From: Novosphingobium sp.
GTDB taxonomy: Bacteria > Pseudomonadota > Alphaproteobacteria > Sphingomonadales > Sphingomonadaceae
Reading direction: 5' to 3'
Assembly: GCA_020853995.1 (NCBI GenBank)
Contig: JADYXV010000352.1
Coordinates: forward strand, 1-35,317
Length of the DNA stretch: 35,317 nucleotides
Position 1 is the first letter of the stretch. The number at the start of each line of letters is the position of its first letter. A model generated the notes under the pieces. It saw only the letters and a program-made list of their open reading frames with translations. It made no database searches and was not told where the DNA came from. Positions 23,738 to 31,622 of the stretch are shown in pieces. A program made the translations under genes and the position numbers.

Positions 23738-24483
23738 TCATGCTCAACATTGAAAACCTCTCCGCCACTGTTGCTGACAAGCAGATCCTCAAGGGCCTGT
23801 CGCTCACCATCAATCCGGGCGAAATCCATGCGATCATGGGGCCGAACGGTGCGGGCAAATCGACGCTGGGCTATACGCTGGGCGGACGTCCCGGCTATGA
23901 AGTGACCGGCGGCAGCGTCAGCTTTGCAGGCGAAGACCTTTTCGCGCTTGAACCGCATGAGCGAGCGGCGGCGGGCCTGTTCCTCGGCTTCCAGTATCCG
24001 GTTGAAATTCCCGGCGTTTCCTTTGTGCAATTCCTGCGTGAAGCGGCCAACGCGCAGCGCAAGGTGCGCGGGGAAGCGCCGCTTTCGGGCGGGGAGTTCC
24101 TCAAGCTCGCCAAGGAAAAGGCAGGGCTTTTGCGCATGGACATGGACATGCTCAAGCGTCCGGTAAACGTCGGCTTTTCGGGCGGTGAAAAGAAGCGCGC
24201 CGAGATGGTGCAAATGGGCATCCTCGATCCCAAGCTGGCGATCCTCGACGAAACCGATTCCGGCCTTGATATCGATGCGCTGCGCATCTGCGGCGAAGGC
24301 ATCAACGCGATCATGCGCAAACCCGATAAAGCCGTGCTGCTGATCACGCACTACCAGCGCCTGCTTGATTACGTGAAGCCCGATTTCGTCCACGTGCTGG
24401 CCGGTGGCCGCATCGTGCGCACTGGCGGCCCTGAACTGGCGCTGGAACTCGAAGAGCAAGGCTACGAGGCGGTGGCCGCGTGA
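23734..24483 (+). CDS. sufC: Fe-S cluster assembly ATPase SufC
   Basis: A 249-residue ABC-type ATPase of the SufBCD complex; ATP-driven movement opens the SufB/SufD interface for cluster building. Walker A is 'GPNGAGKST', the signature is 'NVGFSGGEKKRAEM', Walker B is 'LAILDETDSGLD', and the switch histidine is in 'LLITHYQRLL'. ATG 23734 overlaps the DUF559 stop by 4 nt; a second ATG at 23740 has AAGG at suitable distance and may be the true start. Either choice changes only two residues. It overlaps sufD by 4 nt. Confidence 0.98.
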   Translation: MIMLNIENLSATVADKQILKGLSLTINPGEIHAIMGPNGAGKSTLGYTLGGRPGYEVTGGSVSFAGEDLFALEPHERAAAGLFLGFQYPVEIPGVSFVQFLREAANAQRKVRGEAPLSGGEFLKLAKEKAGLLRMDMDMLKRPVNVGFSGGEKKRAEMVQMGILDPKLAILDETDSGLDIDALRICGEGINAIMRKPDKAVLLITHYQRLLDYVKPDFVHVLAGGRIVRTGGPELALELEEQGYEAVAA

Positions 24484-25217
24484 GCGATACGTTGACCCTG
24501 CCCACCCGCCGGGACGAGGCGTTCCGCTATGCGGATCTGGCCGCGCTCGCGCCGCTGTGGCCCTTGGCAACGCAGGAAATCCGCGTCAGCGCGGGCGAAG
24601 AAGGTGCGCTTGCATTGGTGCTTGATGGCACCAGTGCCGATGCGCGTGAACTTTCCATCGTGCTGGAAGACGGCGCTTCGTTCGATCTGCGCGTGCTGAA
24701 CGCCGGTTCTGCCTATGGCCGCATCGCGGTGTCGGTAACGCTGGGTAAAGCGGCCAAGTTCCACCTTGGCGCGGCGCAAATCGCAGGCGGCGATCAGACC
24801 GCCGAGATCGTCACGCAAGTCACGCATGCCGAGCCTGATGCGGTATCTACGCAAATCGTACGCTCAGTGCTGGCGGGCCACGCCACCGGCACGTACCTTG
24901 GCAAAGTGGCCGTGGCGCGCGGGGCCATTGGCACAGACGGTTCGCAATCGATCCGCGCCATGCTGCTGGACCGCACCGCGACCGCCAATGCCCGGCCCGA
25001 GCTGGAAATCTATGCCGACGACGTGAAATGCGCGCATGGCTGTGCCGTGGGCGAACTCGATCCGCAAAGCCTGTTCTACCTCGCCCAGCGCGGGCTGCCA
25101 CCGGCGCAGGCCAAGAAGCTGATGTTGCAGGCCTTCATTGCCGAAGCCTTTGTTGGCGCGGCTGATGAAGACGCACTGACCGAAACGGCGCTCGCTGCGT
25201 TGGAGGCCATGCTGTGA
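24480..25217 (+). CDS. sufD: Fe-S cluster assembly protein SufD (short form)
   Basis: A 245-residue SufD, partner of SufB and SufC. It is much shorter than the ~420 residues of E. coli SufD: the N-terminal helical region is reduced to about 40 residues and the beta-helix has fewer turns. The C-terminal conserved block is present, with 'DVKCAHGCAVGELDPQSLFYLAQRG' split here into 'DVKCAHGCAVGELD' and 'LFYLAQRGLP', followed by the SufC-binding helices. The GTG start overlaps the sufC stop. Short SufD proteins are not unexpected in this group of bacteria, so the frame is probably intact. Confidence 0.92.
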   Translation: MSDTLTLPTRRDEAFRYADLAALAPLWPLATQEIRVSAGEEGALALVLDGTSADARELSIVLEDGASFDLRVLNAGSAYGRIAVSVTLGKAAKFHLGAAQIAGGDQTAEIVTQVTHAEPDAVSTQIVRSVLAGHATGTYLGKVAVARGAIGTDGSQSIRAMLLDRTATANARPELEIYADDVKCAHGCAVGELDPQSLFYLAQRGLPPAQAKKLMLQAFIAEAFVGAADEDALTETALAALEAML

Positions 25218-26425
25218 ACACCGCAACGCTTACGCGCGAAGCGCAATGGCCCGGCCTCGTCAACCCGGACGGCAGCCGCTGGCACTACCTGGACACCGCC
25301 GCCACCGCGCAAAAACCGCAAGCCGTTATCGATGCGATGATGCGCGCCTTGGGCAGCGATTATGCCACCGTCCATCGCGGCGTCTATGCCCGCTCGGCCG
25401 ATATGACGCTGGCCTTCGAAGCCGCGCGCCGCAAAGTGGCCGCGCTGATCGGTGCGCAGGAAAGCGAACTCGTGTTCACACGCGGCGCGACCGAGGCAAT
25501 CAACCTTGTTGCGCAGACATGGGGTATGGCTAATCTCAAGGCTGGTGACCGCATCCTGCTCTCGCAGCTTGAGCATCATTCCAACATCGTGCCCTGGCAA
25601 TTGCTGCGTGATCGGACCGGCGTTGAAATTGACGTCTGTCCGATCACCGAAGACGGCCAGATCGATCTTGCCGCCGCTGAACGGATGTTGACGCCCGCGC
25701 ACAAACTGGTGTCGTTCGCGCATGTGTCCAACGTGCTGGGCTCCGTGCTTCACGTGGAACATGCGGTGAAGCTGGCGCGCAATGTCGGCGCGAAAATCCT
25801 GCTCGATGGCTGCCAGTCGGTTGCGCGGATCGCGGTGGATGTCCATGCGATTGATGCTGATTTCTACGTGTTTTCAGCGCACAAGCTCTATGGCCCCACC
25901 GGCATCGGCGCGCTTTGGGCAAAGCCTGAAATCCTTGACGCCATGCCGCCATGGCAGGGCGGCGGCGCGATGATTGATCGCGTAACCTTTGAAAAGACGA
26001 CATATGCCCCCGCGCCCCAGCGTTTCGAGGCCGGAACGCCCGCAATCGTCGAGGCCATCGGTTTTGGCGCGGCAGCAGATTACGTCACCGGCGTCGGCCT
26101 CGATGTGATCCATGCCCATGAAACCGCGCTGGTGGCCAAGGCGCGTGAGGCTTTGCAGGCGATGAACTCGATCCGCCTGTTCGGGCCGGACGACAGCGCC
26201 GGGATCGTCAGCTTTGCGATGGAGGGGGTACACCCCCATGATCTGGGCACGATCCTTGACGAGGAAGGCGTGGCAATCCGCGCCGGGCACCATTGCGCGC
26301 AGCCCTTGATGGATCACCTTGGCGTTCCTGCCACGGCCCGCGCCAGTTTTGGCATTTATAGCGATGAAAGCGATATCGCCGCATTGGTGCGCGGTATCGA
26401 AAGGACCAAGAGGATTTTCGGATGA
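25214..26425 (+). CDS. sufS: Cysteine desulfurase SufS
   Basis: A 403-residue PLP enzyme of the group II (SufS/CsdA) type. It removes sulfur from cysteine as a persulfide for cluster assembly. The PLP lysine is K224 in 'SAHKLYGPTG', the persulfide cysteine is C361 in 'RAGHHCAQP', and 'LEHHSNIVPWQ' and 'LLDGCQS' complete the cofactor site. GTG 25214 overlaps the sufD stop. No SufE or SufU partner gene is seen in the window, so the sulfur acceptor must be encoded elsewhere. Confidence 0.97.
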   Translation: MNTATLTREAQWPGLVNPDGSRWHYLDTAATAQKPQAVIDAMMRALGSDYATVHRGVYARSADMTLAFEAARRKVAALIGAQESELVFTRGATEAINLVAQTWGMANLKAGDRILLSQLEHHSNIVPWQLLRDRTGVEIDVCPITEDGQIDLAAAERMLTPAHKLVSFAHVSNVLGSVLHVEHAVKLARNVGAKILLDGCQSVARIAVDVHAIDADFYVFSAHKLYGPTGIGALWAKPEILDAMPPWQGGGAMIDRVTFEKTTYAPAPQRFEAGTPAIVEAIGFGAAADYVTGVGLDVIHAHETALVAKAREALQAMNSIRLFGPDDSAGIVSFAMEGVHPHDLGTILDEEGVAIRAGHHCAQPLMDHLGVPATARASFGIYSDESDIAALVRGIERTKRIFG

Positions 26426-26910
26426 GCGTAGAGGATCCCAAATTCGCCGTCGAAGAAGTGGAAGCGGTCAGCATGCCGCGCCGTGCGCGCGTGGACGACA
26501 TTCCCGAACCTGTAGAAACGCCCGCTGAAAAGCTGGATCGCAAGCGCGATTACCTCGAAGGCTTCCTTGCGGCCAAGCCCGAAGGCGTTGCGCCCAGTGA
26601 ACCCGGTGGGGACATCTACGAAGGCGTGATCAGCGCGCTGAAAGAGATTTTCGATCCGGAAATCCCGGTCAACATCTACGACCTTGGCCTGATTTATGGC
26701 GTCGAAGTTGATGATGAAGCGCACGTGATCGTCAATATGACGCTGACCACGCCCCATTGCCCGGTGGCCGAATCAATGCCCGCCGAGGTGGAACTGCGCG
26801 TCTGTGCGGTGCCCGGTGTGCGCGATGCCGAGGTTAATCTGGTGTGGGACCCCGCATGGGACCCGCAGAAGATGAGCGATGAAGCCAAGCTAGAGCTTGG
26901 GATGTTGTAA
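26422..26910 (+). CDS. sufT: SUF system assembly protein SufT (MIP18/DUF59 family)
   Basis: A 162-residue protein. The DUF59 domain spans about 63-160 and contains 'EIFDPEIPVNIYDLGLIYGV', written here as 'DPEIPVNIYDLGLIY', and the conserved cysteine motif 'LTTPHCPVAESMP'. Such proteins assist maturation of Fe-S proteins. The first ~60 residues are an acidic, probably flexible extension with 'EPVETPAEKLDRKRDYLEGF'-like content. It overlaps sufS by ATGA and is the last gene of the seven-junction overlap series. Confidence 0.94.
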   Translation: MSVEDPKFAVEEVEAVSMPRRARVDDIPEPVETPAEKLDRKRDYLEGFLAAKPEGVAPSEPGGDIYEGVISALKEIFDPEIPVNIYDLGLIYGVEVDDEAHVIVNMTLTTPHCPVAESMPAEVELRVCAVPGVRDAEVNLVWDPAWDPQKMSDEAKLELGML

Positions 26911-26914
26911 GATA

Positions 26915-26964
26915 CTCCCCTCCCGGCCTGAATCGGATTTTGGCGGGAGGGGTTGGGGGTGGGC
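26915..26964. repeat. GC-rich palindrome after sufT
   Basis: CCCCTCCCG (26917-26925) and CGGGAGGGG (26944-26952) form a perfect 9-bp stem with an 18-nt loop, followed by the tail TTGGGGGTGGGC. It begins 5 bp after the sufT stop and could act as a 3'-end hairpin. Confidence 0.85.
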
Positions 26965-26993
26965 AGAGGCCAAGCGCATCCCTATGTAAAGAA

Positions 26994-27045
26994 GGCCCAC
27001 CCCCGTCCCCTCCCGCCCACATTTGTTTTGGCTTGGGAGGGGGGA
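26994..27045. repeat. GC-rich palindrome before the A-type carrier gene, inverted
   Basis: The tail GGCCCACCCCCGT precedes the stem CCCCTCCC (27007-27014)/GGGAGGGG (27035-27042). It faces the previous copy in inverted orientation, with about 29 bp between the two tails. GGAGGGGGGAG at its right edge lies 8 nt before the next start codon. Confidence 0.85.
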
Positions 27046-27054
27046 GATAGTGCG

Positions 27055-27417
27055 ATGACCGAAGTTAGCACCAAGACCCGCCAGCGCCCCGCCGCTGTCA
27101 TCCTCACGCCATCTGCCGAGGCGCGGATTGCGCACCTGATGGAAACCGCCCCCGCAGGCGCGATTGGCGTAAAGCTGTCCACCCCACGCCGGGGCTGTTC
27201 GGGTCTTGCCTATTCGGTTGATTACGTGACGCAAGCAAACCCGATGGACGAGCGGATCGAGACGCCCGGCGGCTTGTTCTTCATCGACGGCGGATCGGTG
27301 CTGTACCTGATCGGCTGCACGATGGAGTGGCAGGAAGACGATTTCACCGCCGGATTCGTGTTCCAGAACCCCAACGCCAAAGGCAGTTGCGGCTGCGGTG
27401 AAAGCTTTACGGTCTAA
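27055..27417 (+). CDS. A-type iron-sulfur carrier (HesB/IscA/SufA family)
   Basis: A 120-residue carrier that accepts or delivers Fe-S clusters. The three ligand cysteines are present: C48 in 'RRGCSGLAYS', and C112 and C114 in the C-terminal 'GSCGCGESF'. ATG 27055 is chosen because a strong purine-rich site lies 8 nt upstream; the frame upstream runs through the palindromic repeat and is not conserved-looking. It is separated from sufT by 144 bp holding two inverted palindromes, so it may be expressed less strongly than, or separately from, the tightly overlapping genes before it. Its stop overlaps the stop of the convergent next gene. Confidence 0.94.
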   Translation: MTEVSTKTRQRPAAVILTPSAEARIAHLMETAPAGAIGVKLSTPRRGCSGLAYSVDYVTQANPMDERIETPGGLFFIDGGSVLYLIGCTMEWQEDDFTAGFVFQNPNAKGSCGCGESFTV

Positions 27418-28355
27418 CCTTCTTTCAGGAACCGCAGCAGCGCTTCTTCCAGCGCGTCAACCTTGTCGTCGGCGTCAATCCGGGCATTCAGCCACAGGTT
27501 TTCCGCATCGGTAACGGCATGTTCGCGCGACGCTTCGCCCGCAATGTCGCGCTCGGGCTGGCGGCGGCCAAAGCCGACAGCCCGCACGGCCTGGGTAAAG
27601 CCTCTGGCATCGGTTGTGGCCATCCGCCCGAAGAACCGGCCAAGATGGCTCGACCGGTCGTTCATGAACGCCTCAAGCTCGCCCGCGCGTTCACGCGTCA
27701 GGCCCTTGGCTCCTTGCCAGCCCTGAAGATAATTGCCCACGCCCTGTACAAACAGGCGTTCCCATTCCGGAGCGTTGTCGGCGTCCAGCGTAGCATCCTT
27801 GATGCGGAACAGCATTTCCGCTTCGCGCTGGCTGACGGCGGCGGGCCGGTCACTGCCCGCGGCAAAAATGGTACGGCGGATCAGCGCGCATTCCGCCGCG
27901 TTGATGCTGCCCGGATCAAGCGCGCCTCCGCTGCGGGTGGGGCCTTCGCCCGTCAAAACCGCCTGTTCCAGCAAGTCGAGCGCGAACTGCCGCAAGGCAT
28001 CAGGTGTTGATTGGGCTTTTTCCAGAACACGCACGACCAGTTCCAGTTCGGTCAGACTGCTCACTTTGCCGTCATGCCTGACCCGCTCGATAAGCCATGC
28101 GGCGTTTTCATCCGAAACATAGCCGCGCGGCTCGGTGGTATTGACGATGAACTCGACCAGCGCCTCGACAAAGAAGTCGCTCCATTCCGCGGTTGGCGTG
28201 GCGATCTGGTCATTCAGGATGAAGATCGCCTCTGCCTCTTCGGGATCGATCCTGCCATCGGGCCACGCCGCACGGCGCAGGGCGAGGATTTCCTCGGCTG
28301 AAATGGCGTTGTCTTCAGCGGCTTGCGCAGCGATGGCGCGGAAATGCAGGGTCAT
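27414..28355 (-). CDS. Uncharacterised TerB-like helical repeat protein
   Basis: About 313 residues, no signal peptide or membrane helix, mostly alpha-helical. Two internal repeats are visible. One is around 'DGRIDPEEAEAIFILND' followed by 'WSDFFVEALVEFIV'; the other is around 'VSQREAEMLFRIKDAT' followed by 'WERLFVQGVGNYL'. A shorter third unit, 'RIDADDKVDALEEALLRFL', ends the protein. The acidic helix-loop-helix pattern recalls TerB-like or EF-hand-like modules, but I cannot assign a family or function. ATG 28355 has GAGGGA 9 nt upstream; an upstream TTG (28385) would add 10 residues. It is convergent with the A-type carrier gene, overlapping by 4 bp at the stops. Confidence 0.85.
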   Translation of the reverse strand: MTLHFRAIAAQAAEDNAISAEEILALRRAAWPDGRIDPEEAEAIFILNDQIATPTAEWSDFFVEALVEFIVNTTEPRGYVSDENAAWLIERVRHDGKVSSLTELELVVRVLEKAQSTPDALRQFALDLLEQAVLTGEGPTRSGGALDPGSINAAECALIRRTIFAAGSDRPAAVSQREAEMLFRIKDATLDADNAPEWERLFVQGVGNYLQGWQGAKGLTRERAGELEAFMNDRSSHLGRFFGRMATTDARGFTQAVRAVGFGRRQPERDIAGEASREHAVTDAENLWLNARIDADDKVDALEEALLRFLKEG

Positions 28356-28523
28356 CAGGTCAAGTCCCTCGGGCGTGCTTGCCAAAGGGACTTACGCGAC
28401 AGCGCTTAATTTGGCGTTATCAGGTGCCGATGCTTTGAATGGCTCGGGGAGGGGCTGGATTGGTACGGGCAGCCACCCCCTCCGTAAACGCTATCCCTGC
28501 TTCGTCACCATGCCTATTCCGTC

Positions 28524-28541
28524 ACCCTGAAACAAGTTGGC
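28524..28541. repeat. Partial arm of the long palindromic repeat
   Basis: CCCTGAAACAAGTTGG (28525-28540) matches the inner part of one arm of the repeat whose full copy starts 35 bp further on. It looks like a decayed or truncated copy. Confidence 0.55.
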
Positions 28542-28550
28542 GCCCATCTC

Positions 28551-28665
28551 CTTCGGCAACGTAAATCCCGGATCCCGTCATGCTGAACTTGTTTCAGCAT
28601 CCATTCCTCCCCACAAACCGCAGTGCGCCTTGATAGATGGATCCTGAAACAAGTTCAGGATGACG
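28551..28665. repeat. Long imperfect palindromic intergenic repeat, copy 2
   Basis: Arms at 28576-28603 and 28638-28665 have the same sequences as those of copy 1 (15563-15590 and 15625-15652), again separated by 34 nt, and the loops are mostly alike. The gap between the TerB-like gene start (28355) and the thrS end (28733) holds this repeat, the partial arm before it and a G/C-rich stretch (28445-28490) that may be a decayed short palindrome. I see no gene in it. Confidence 0.85.
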
Positions 28666-28732
28666 ATAATTCAAGAACCGTGTCGTATCAGACCCCGCTC
28701 ATGCCGTGCTTGTCGAAGCACTCGCACCAGCA

Positions 28733-30724
28733 TCAGCGCAAATCGGGTGCAGTCGCCTCCGTCACAAGCATCGCGATGGCCTCGTCCAGCGGCATCACCT
28801 TCTGGTGCTGTTCGCCCAGAATGCGGATCGCCACGGTGCCTTCTTCGGCCTCGCGCTTGCCCACCACCAGCAGGTACGGGACTTTCGCCACCGAATGTTC
28901 GCGCACCTTGTAATTGATCTTTTCGTTGCGCAGGTCGCTTTCGGTACGGATGCCCGCAGCTTTCAGCTTCGCCAGCGCTTCGGTGGCATAGCCATCAGCT
29001 TCCGAAACGATGGTCGCCAACACGGCCTGCACCGGCGCCATCCACACCGGCAGACGGCCTGCAAAATGTTCGATCAGAATGCCGATGAAGCGTTCGTACG
29101 AACCGAAGATCGCGCGGTGCAGCATGACCGGGCGGTGCTTGTCGCCATCTTCGCCAACATATGTTGCATCAAGCCGTTCTGGCAGGACGCGGTCAGACTG
29201 GATCGTGCCGACCTGCCAAGGGCGGCCGATCGCATCGGTCAGGTGCCATTCCAGCTTGGGCGCATAGAACGCGCCTTCGCCGGGCAATTCTTCCCAGCCG
29301 TACTGTTCTGTCGCAAGCCCTGCGCGGACCACGGCGGCGCGCAGCTCGCTTTCGGCCATGTCCCACATTTCTTCGGTGCCGAAACGCTTTTCGGGGCGCA
29401 GCGCCAGCTTGATCGAATAAGTGAAGCCGAAGTGCTTGTAGATGCGGTCTGCCAGTTCGCAGAACGCCTGCACTTCATCCACGATCTGGTCTTCGCGGCA
29501 GAAGATGTGCGCATCGTCCTGCGTGAACTGGCGCACGCGCATGAGGCCATGCAGCGCGCCGTGCGGTTCGTTGCGGTGGCAGCAGCCGTTTTCATACAGA
29601 CGCAGCGGCAGATCACGGTAGGATTTCAGGCCCTGCCGGAAGATCAGGACGTGCGCGGGGCAGTTCATCGGCTTCAGGGCCATCCAGTCGGCCTCGCCGC
29701 TGATCACCGGGCCTTCGTCATCCACGTTGGGCACTTCGTCGGGGATGACGAACATGTTTTCGCGGTATTTGCCCCAGTGGCCCGATTGCTCCCACTGGCG
29801 CGCGTCCATCACTTGCGGGGTTTTCACCTCGCGATAGCCCGCGCCATCAATCGCGCGGCGCATGTATGCCTCCAGCTCGCGCCAGATCATATAGCCCTTG
29901 GGATGCCAGAACACGCTGCCATGCGCTTCGGCTTGCAGATGGAACAAGTCCATCTCGCTGCCCAGCTTGCGGTGATCGCGCTTGGCGGCCTCTTCCAGCC
30001 GCGTCATGTGGGCATCAAGCTGCTTCTTGTTGAGCCAGCCGGTGCCGTAAATGCGGCTGAGCATCGCGTTGTTCTGGTCGCCACGCCAATAAGCGCCCGA
30101 AACGCGCGTCAGCTTGAACGCGGTAGGATCCAGCTTGCCGGTCGATGGCAAATGCGGGCCACGGCACATATCCAGCCAATCATCGCCTGACCAATAGACC
30201 GTCAGCGGCTCATCGCCGGGAAGCTCGGCGGCCCATTGCGCCTTGAAGCTCTCGCCCTGCTGCTTCCACCGGCTGATAAGCTGTTCGCGGCTCCACTCCT
30301 CGCGGCGCAGCGGCTTGTTTGCCCCGATGATCTTGCGCATCTGCGCCTCGATCGCGGGCAAGTCTTCATCCGTGAACGGGCGTTCGGCGGGCGCGAAATC
30401 GTAATAGAAGCCATCGTCGGTGCTGGGCCCGAACGTGATCTGCGTGCCCGGAAACAGCGCCTGCACGGCCTCTGCCAGAATGTGGGCGAAGTCATGGCGG
30501 GCAAGGTCTAGCGCATCAGCCTCGTCCTTGGCCGTCACCAGCGCCAGTTGCGCATCGGCGGTAAAGGGGCGCGAAAGATCAACCAGTTCGCCATCCACCC
30601 GCGCCGCCAGCGCCGCTTTGGCAAGGCCGGGGCCGATGGCGGCGGCGATGTCCGCAGGGGTGCTGCCGGGCGCAACTTCGCGTGACGAACCATCGGGCAG
30701 GGTGATTTTCAGCAACTCGGACAT
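28733..30724 (-). CDS. thrS: Threonyl-tRNA synthetase
   Basis: A 663-residue class II synthetase that joins threonine to its tRNA. The N-terminal TGS domain spans about 1-62. The editing domain has the H-x3-H zinc-type motif in 'RHDFAHILAEA' and a later conserved 'CRGPH'. The catalytic core shows 'MKPMNCPAHV' with a zinc-ligand Cys, motif 2 around 'LRLYENGCCHRNEPHGALHG', and 'RQFTQDDAHIFC'. The C-terminal anticodon-binding domain spans about 560-655, and length is as usual. ATG 30724 is preceded by GAGAG. The 143-bp upstream region is shared with a divergent hydrolase gene; I see no clear T-box or attenuator. Confidence 0.98.
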   Translation of the reverse strand: MSELLKITLPDGSSREVAPGSTPADIAAAIGPGLAKAALAARVDGELVDLSRPFTADAQLALVTAKDEADALDLARHDFAHILAEAVQALFPGTQITFGPSTDDGFYYDFAPAERPFTDEDLPAIEAQMRKIIGANKPLRREEWSREQLISRWKQQGESFKAQWAAELPGDEPLTVYWSGDDWLDMCRGPHLPSTGKLDPTAFKLTRVSGAYWRGDQNNAMLSRIYGTGWLNKKQLDAHMTRLEEAAKRDHRKLGSEMDLFHLQAEAHGSVFWHPKGYMIWRELEAYMRRAIDGAGYREVKTPQVMDARQWEQSGHWGKYRENMFVIPDEVPNVDDEGPVISGEADWMALKPMNCPAHVLIFRQGLKSYRDLPLRLYENGCCHRNEPHGALHGLMRVRQFTQDDAHIFCREDQIVDEVQAFCELADRIYKHFGFTYSIKLALRPEKRFGTEEMWDMAESELRAAVVRAGLATEQYGWEELPGEGAFYAPKLEWHLTDAIGRPWQVGTIQSDRVLPERLDATYVGEDGDKHRPVMLHRAIFGSYERFIGILIEHFAGRLPVWMAPVQAVLATIVSEADGYATEALAKLKAAGIRTESDLRNEKINYKVREHSVAKVPYLLVVGKREAEEGTVAIRILGEQHQKVMPLDEAIAMLVTEATAPDLR

Positions 30725-30867
30725 CGGGTTCTCTCAAGCCTTAAAGCGTTGATCCGCGCTTTGGCACAGGAGCGCCGCCGCCGCAATTCCTGCCCTGCCG
30801 ATCCCATTGGCTGCTTGGCTGTCATGATGGGCTTGCCCGCGGCAAAGGTGCGGGCCATGATCGTGCA

Positions 30868-31611
30868 ATGACCGATCTTTCCCGCTTCACCCTGCCATCG
30901 GGCCAGCAGATGGCCTATCGTTTCACCGCAGGCCGCGCGCCCGCCATCGTGTTCCTGCCCGGTTACAAATCGGACATGAGCGGGGGCAAAGCGCAGGCGG
31001 TGCTGCAATGGGCCCAAGACCGGGGCCGCGCCTGCCTGTTGCTTGACTATACCGGCTGCGGACAAAGCGATGGCAACTTTGCCGATGGCAGCTTGTCACA
31101 ATGGCGCGATGAAGTGGTGGCGCTGGTCGATCACCTTGGGCTGGATGCAGTACAAATCGTCGGATCGAGCATGGGCGGCTGGCTGATGCTGCTGGTGGCC
31201 GAAGCCCTGGGCGGCCGGGCTAAGGCGCTGGTCGGCATCGCCCCCGCGCCCGATTTCACCGAATGGGGTTTTTCGCAAAGCCAACGGATCGCGCTCGCGG
31301 CGGGGCAGACGATCCTTGAGGACAATCCGTACGGGACCGAGCCTACCCCTACGCATGCGCTGTTCTGGTCCGATGGTGAACGCAACAAGCGGCTGAAGGC
31401 GGGCGTTGCATTCGATGGTCCGGTTCGGCTCTTGCACGGGCAGAACGATGCCGATGTGCCGTGGGATGTGTCACTGCGGCTGGCCAGCGCGCTGCGTTCA
31501 GCCGATGTGCAGGTGCATCTGATCAAGGACGGCGATCACCGGCTTTCGCGGGATAGCGACATTGCCCTGCTGCTGCGCGAGCTAGCCAATCTCGAAGCTT
31601 TGGCGCCTTGA
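30868..31611 (+). CDS. Alpha/beta hydrolase
   Basis: A 247-residue serine hydrolase. The nucleophile elbow is 'VGSSMGGW' with S101, the acidic residue lies in 'LLHGQNDADVPWD', and the histidine in 'KDGDHRLS', giving a full triad. The oxyanion region 'VFLPGYKSDMSG' and overall size resemble ABHD10-type thioesterases/esterases, but the substrate is not certain. It is cytoplasmic, with no signal peptide. It is the first of three closely spaced genes, ending 11 bp before the TPR protein start, and is divergent from thrS. Confidence 0.92.
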   Translation: MTDLSRFTLPSGQQMAYRFTAGRAPAIVFLPGYKSDMSGGKAQAVLQWAQDRGRACLLLDYTGCGQSDGNFADGSLSQWRDEVVALVDHLGLDAVQIVGSSMGGWLMLLVAEALGGRAKALVGIAPAPDFTEWGFSQSQRIALAAGQTILEDNPYGTEPTPTHALFWSDGERNKRLKAGVAFDGPVRLLHGQNDADVPWDVSLRLASALRSADVQVHLIKDGDHRLSRDSDIALLLRELANLEALAP

Positions 31612-31622
31612 AGGATAAACCG

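Noticed and set aside
15536..28665. Repeated palindromes considered as part of a CRISPR array.
   Set aside because: Copies are far apart, single, and inverted; there is no regular spacer unit and no cas gene.
28706..30190. A 494-codon plus-strand open frame opposite thrS.
   Set aside because: It is an antisense shadow of the conserved thrS codons; it contains no recognisable domain and has no ribosome-binding site.
30743..30762. AAAGCG/CGCTTT inverted repeat in the thrS upstream region as a thrS operator or attenuator.
   Set aside because: Only 6 bp with an 8-nt loop, no U-run and no similarity to tRNA anticodon-arm mimicry, so it is within chance expectation.
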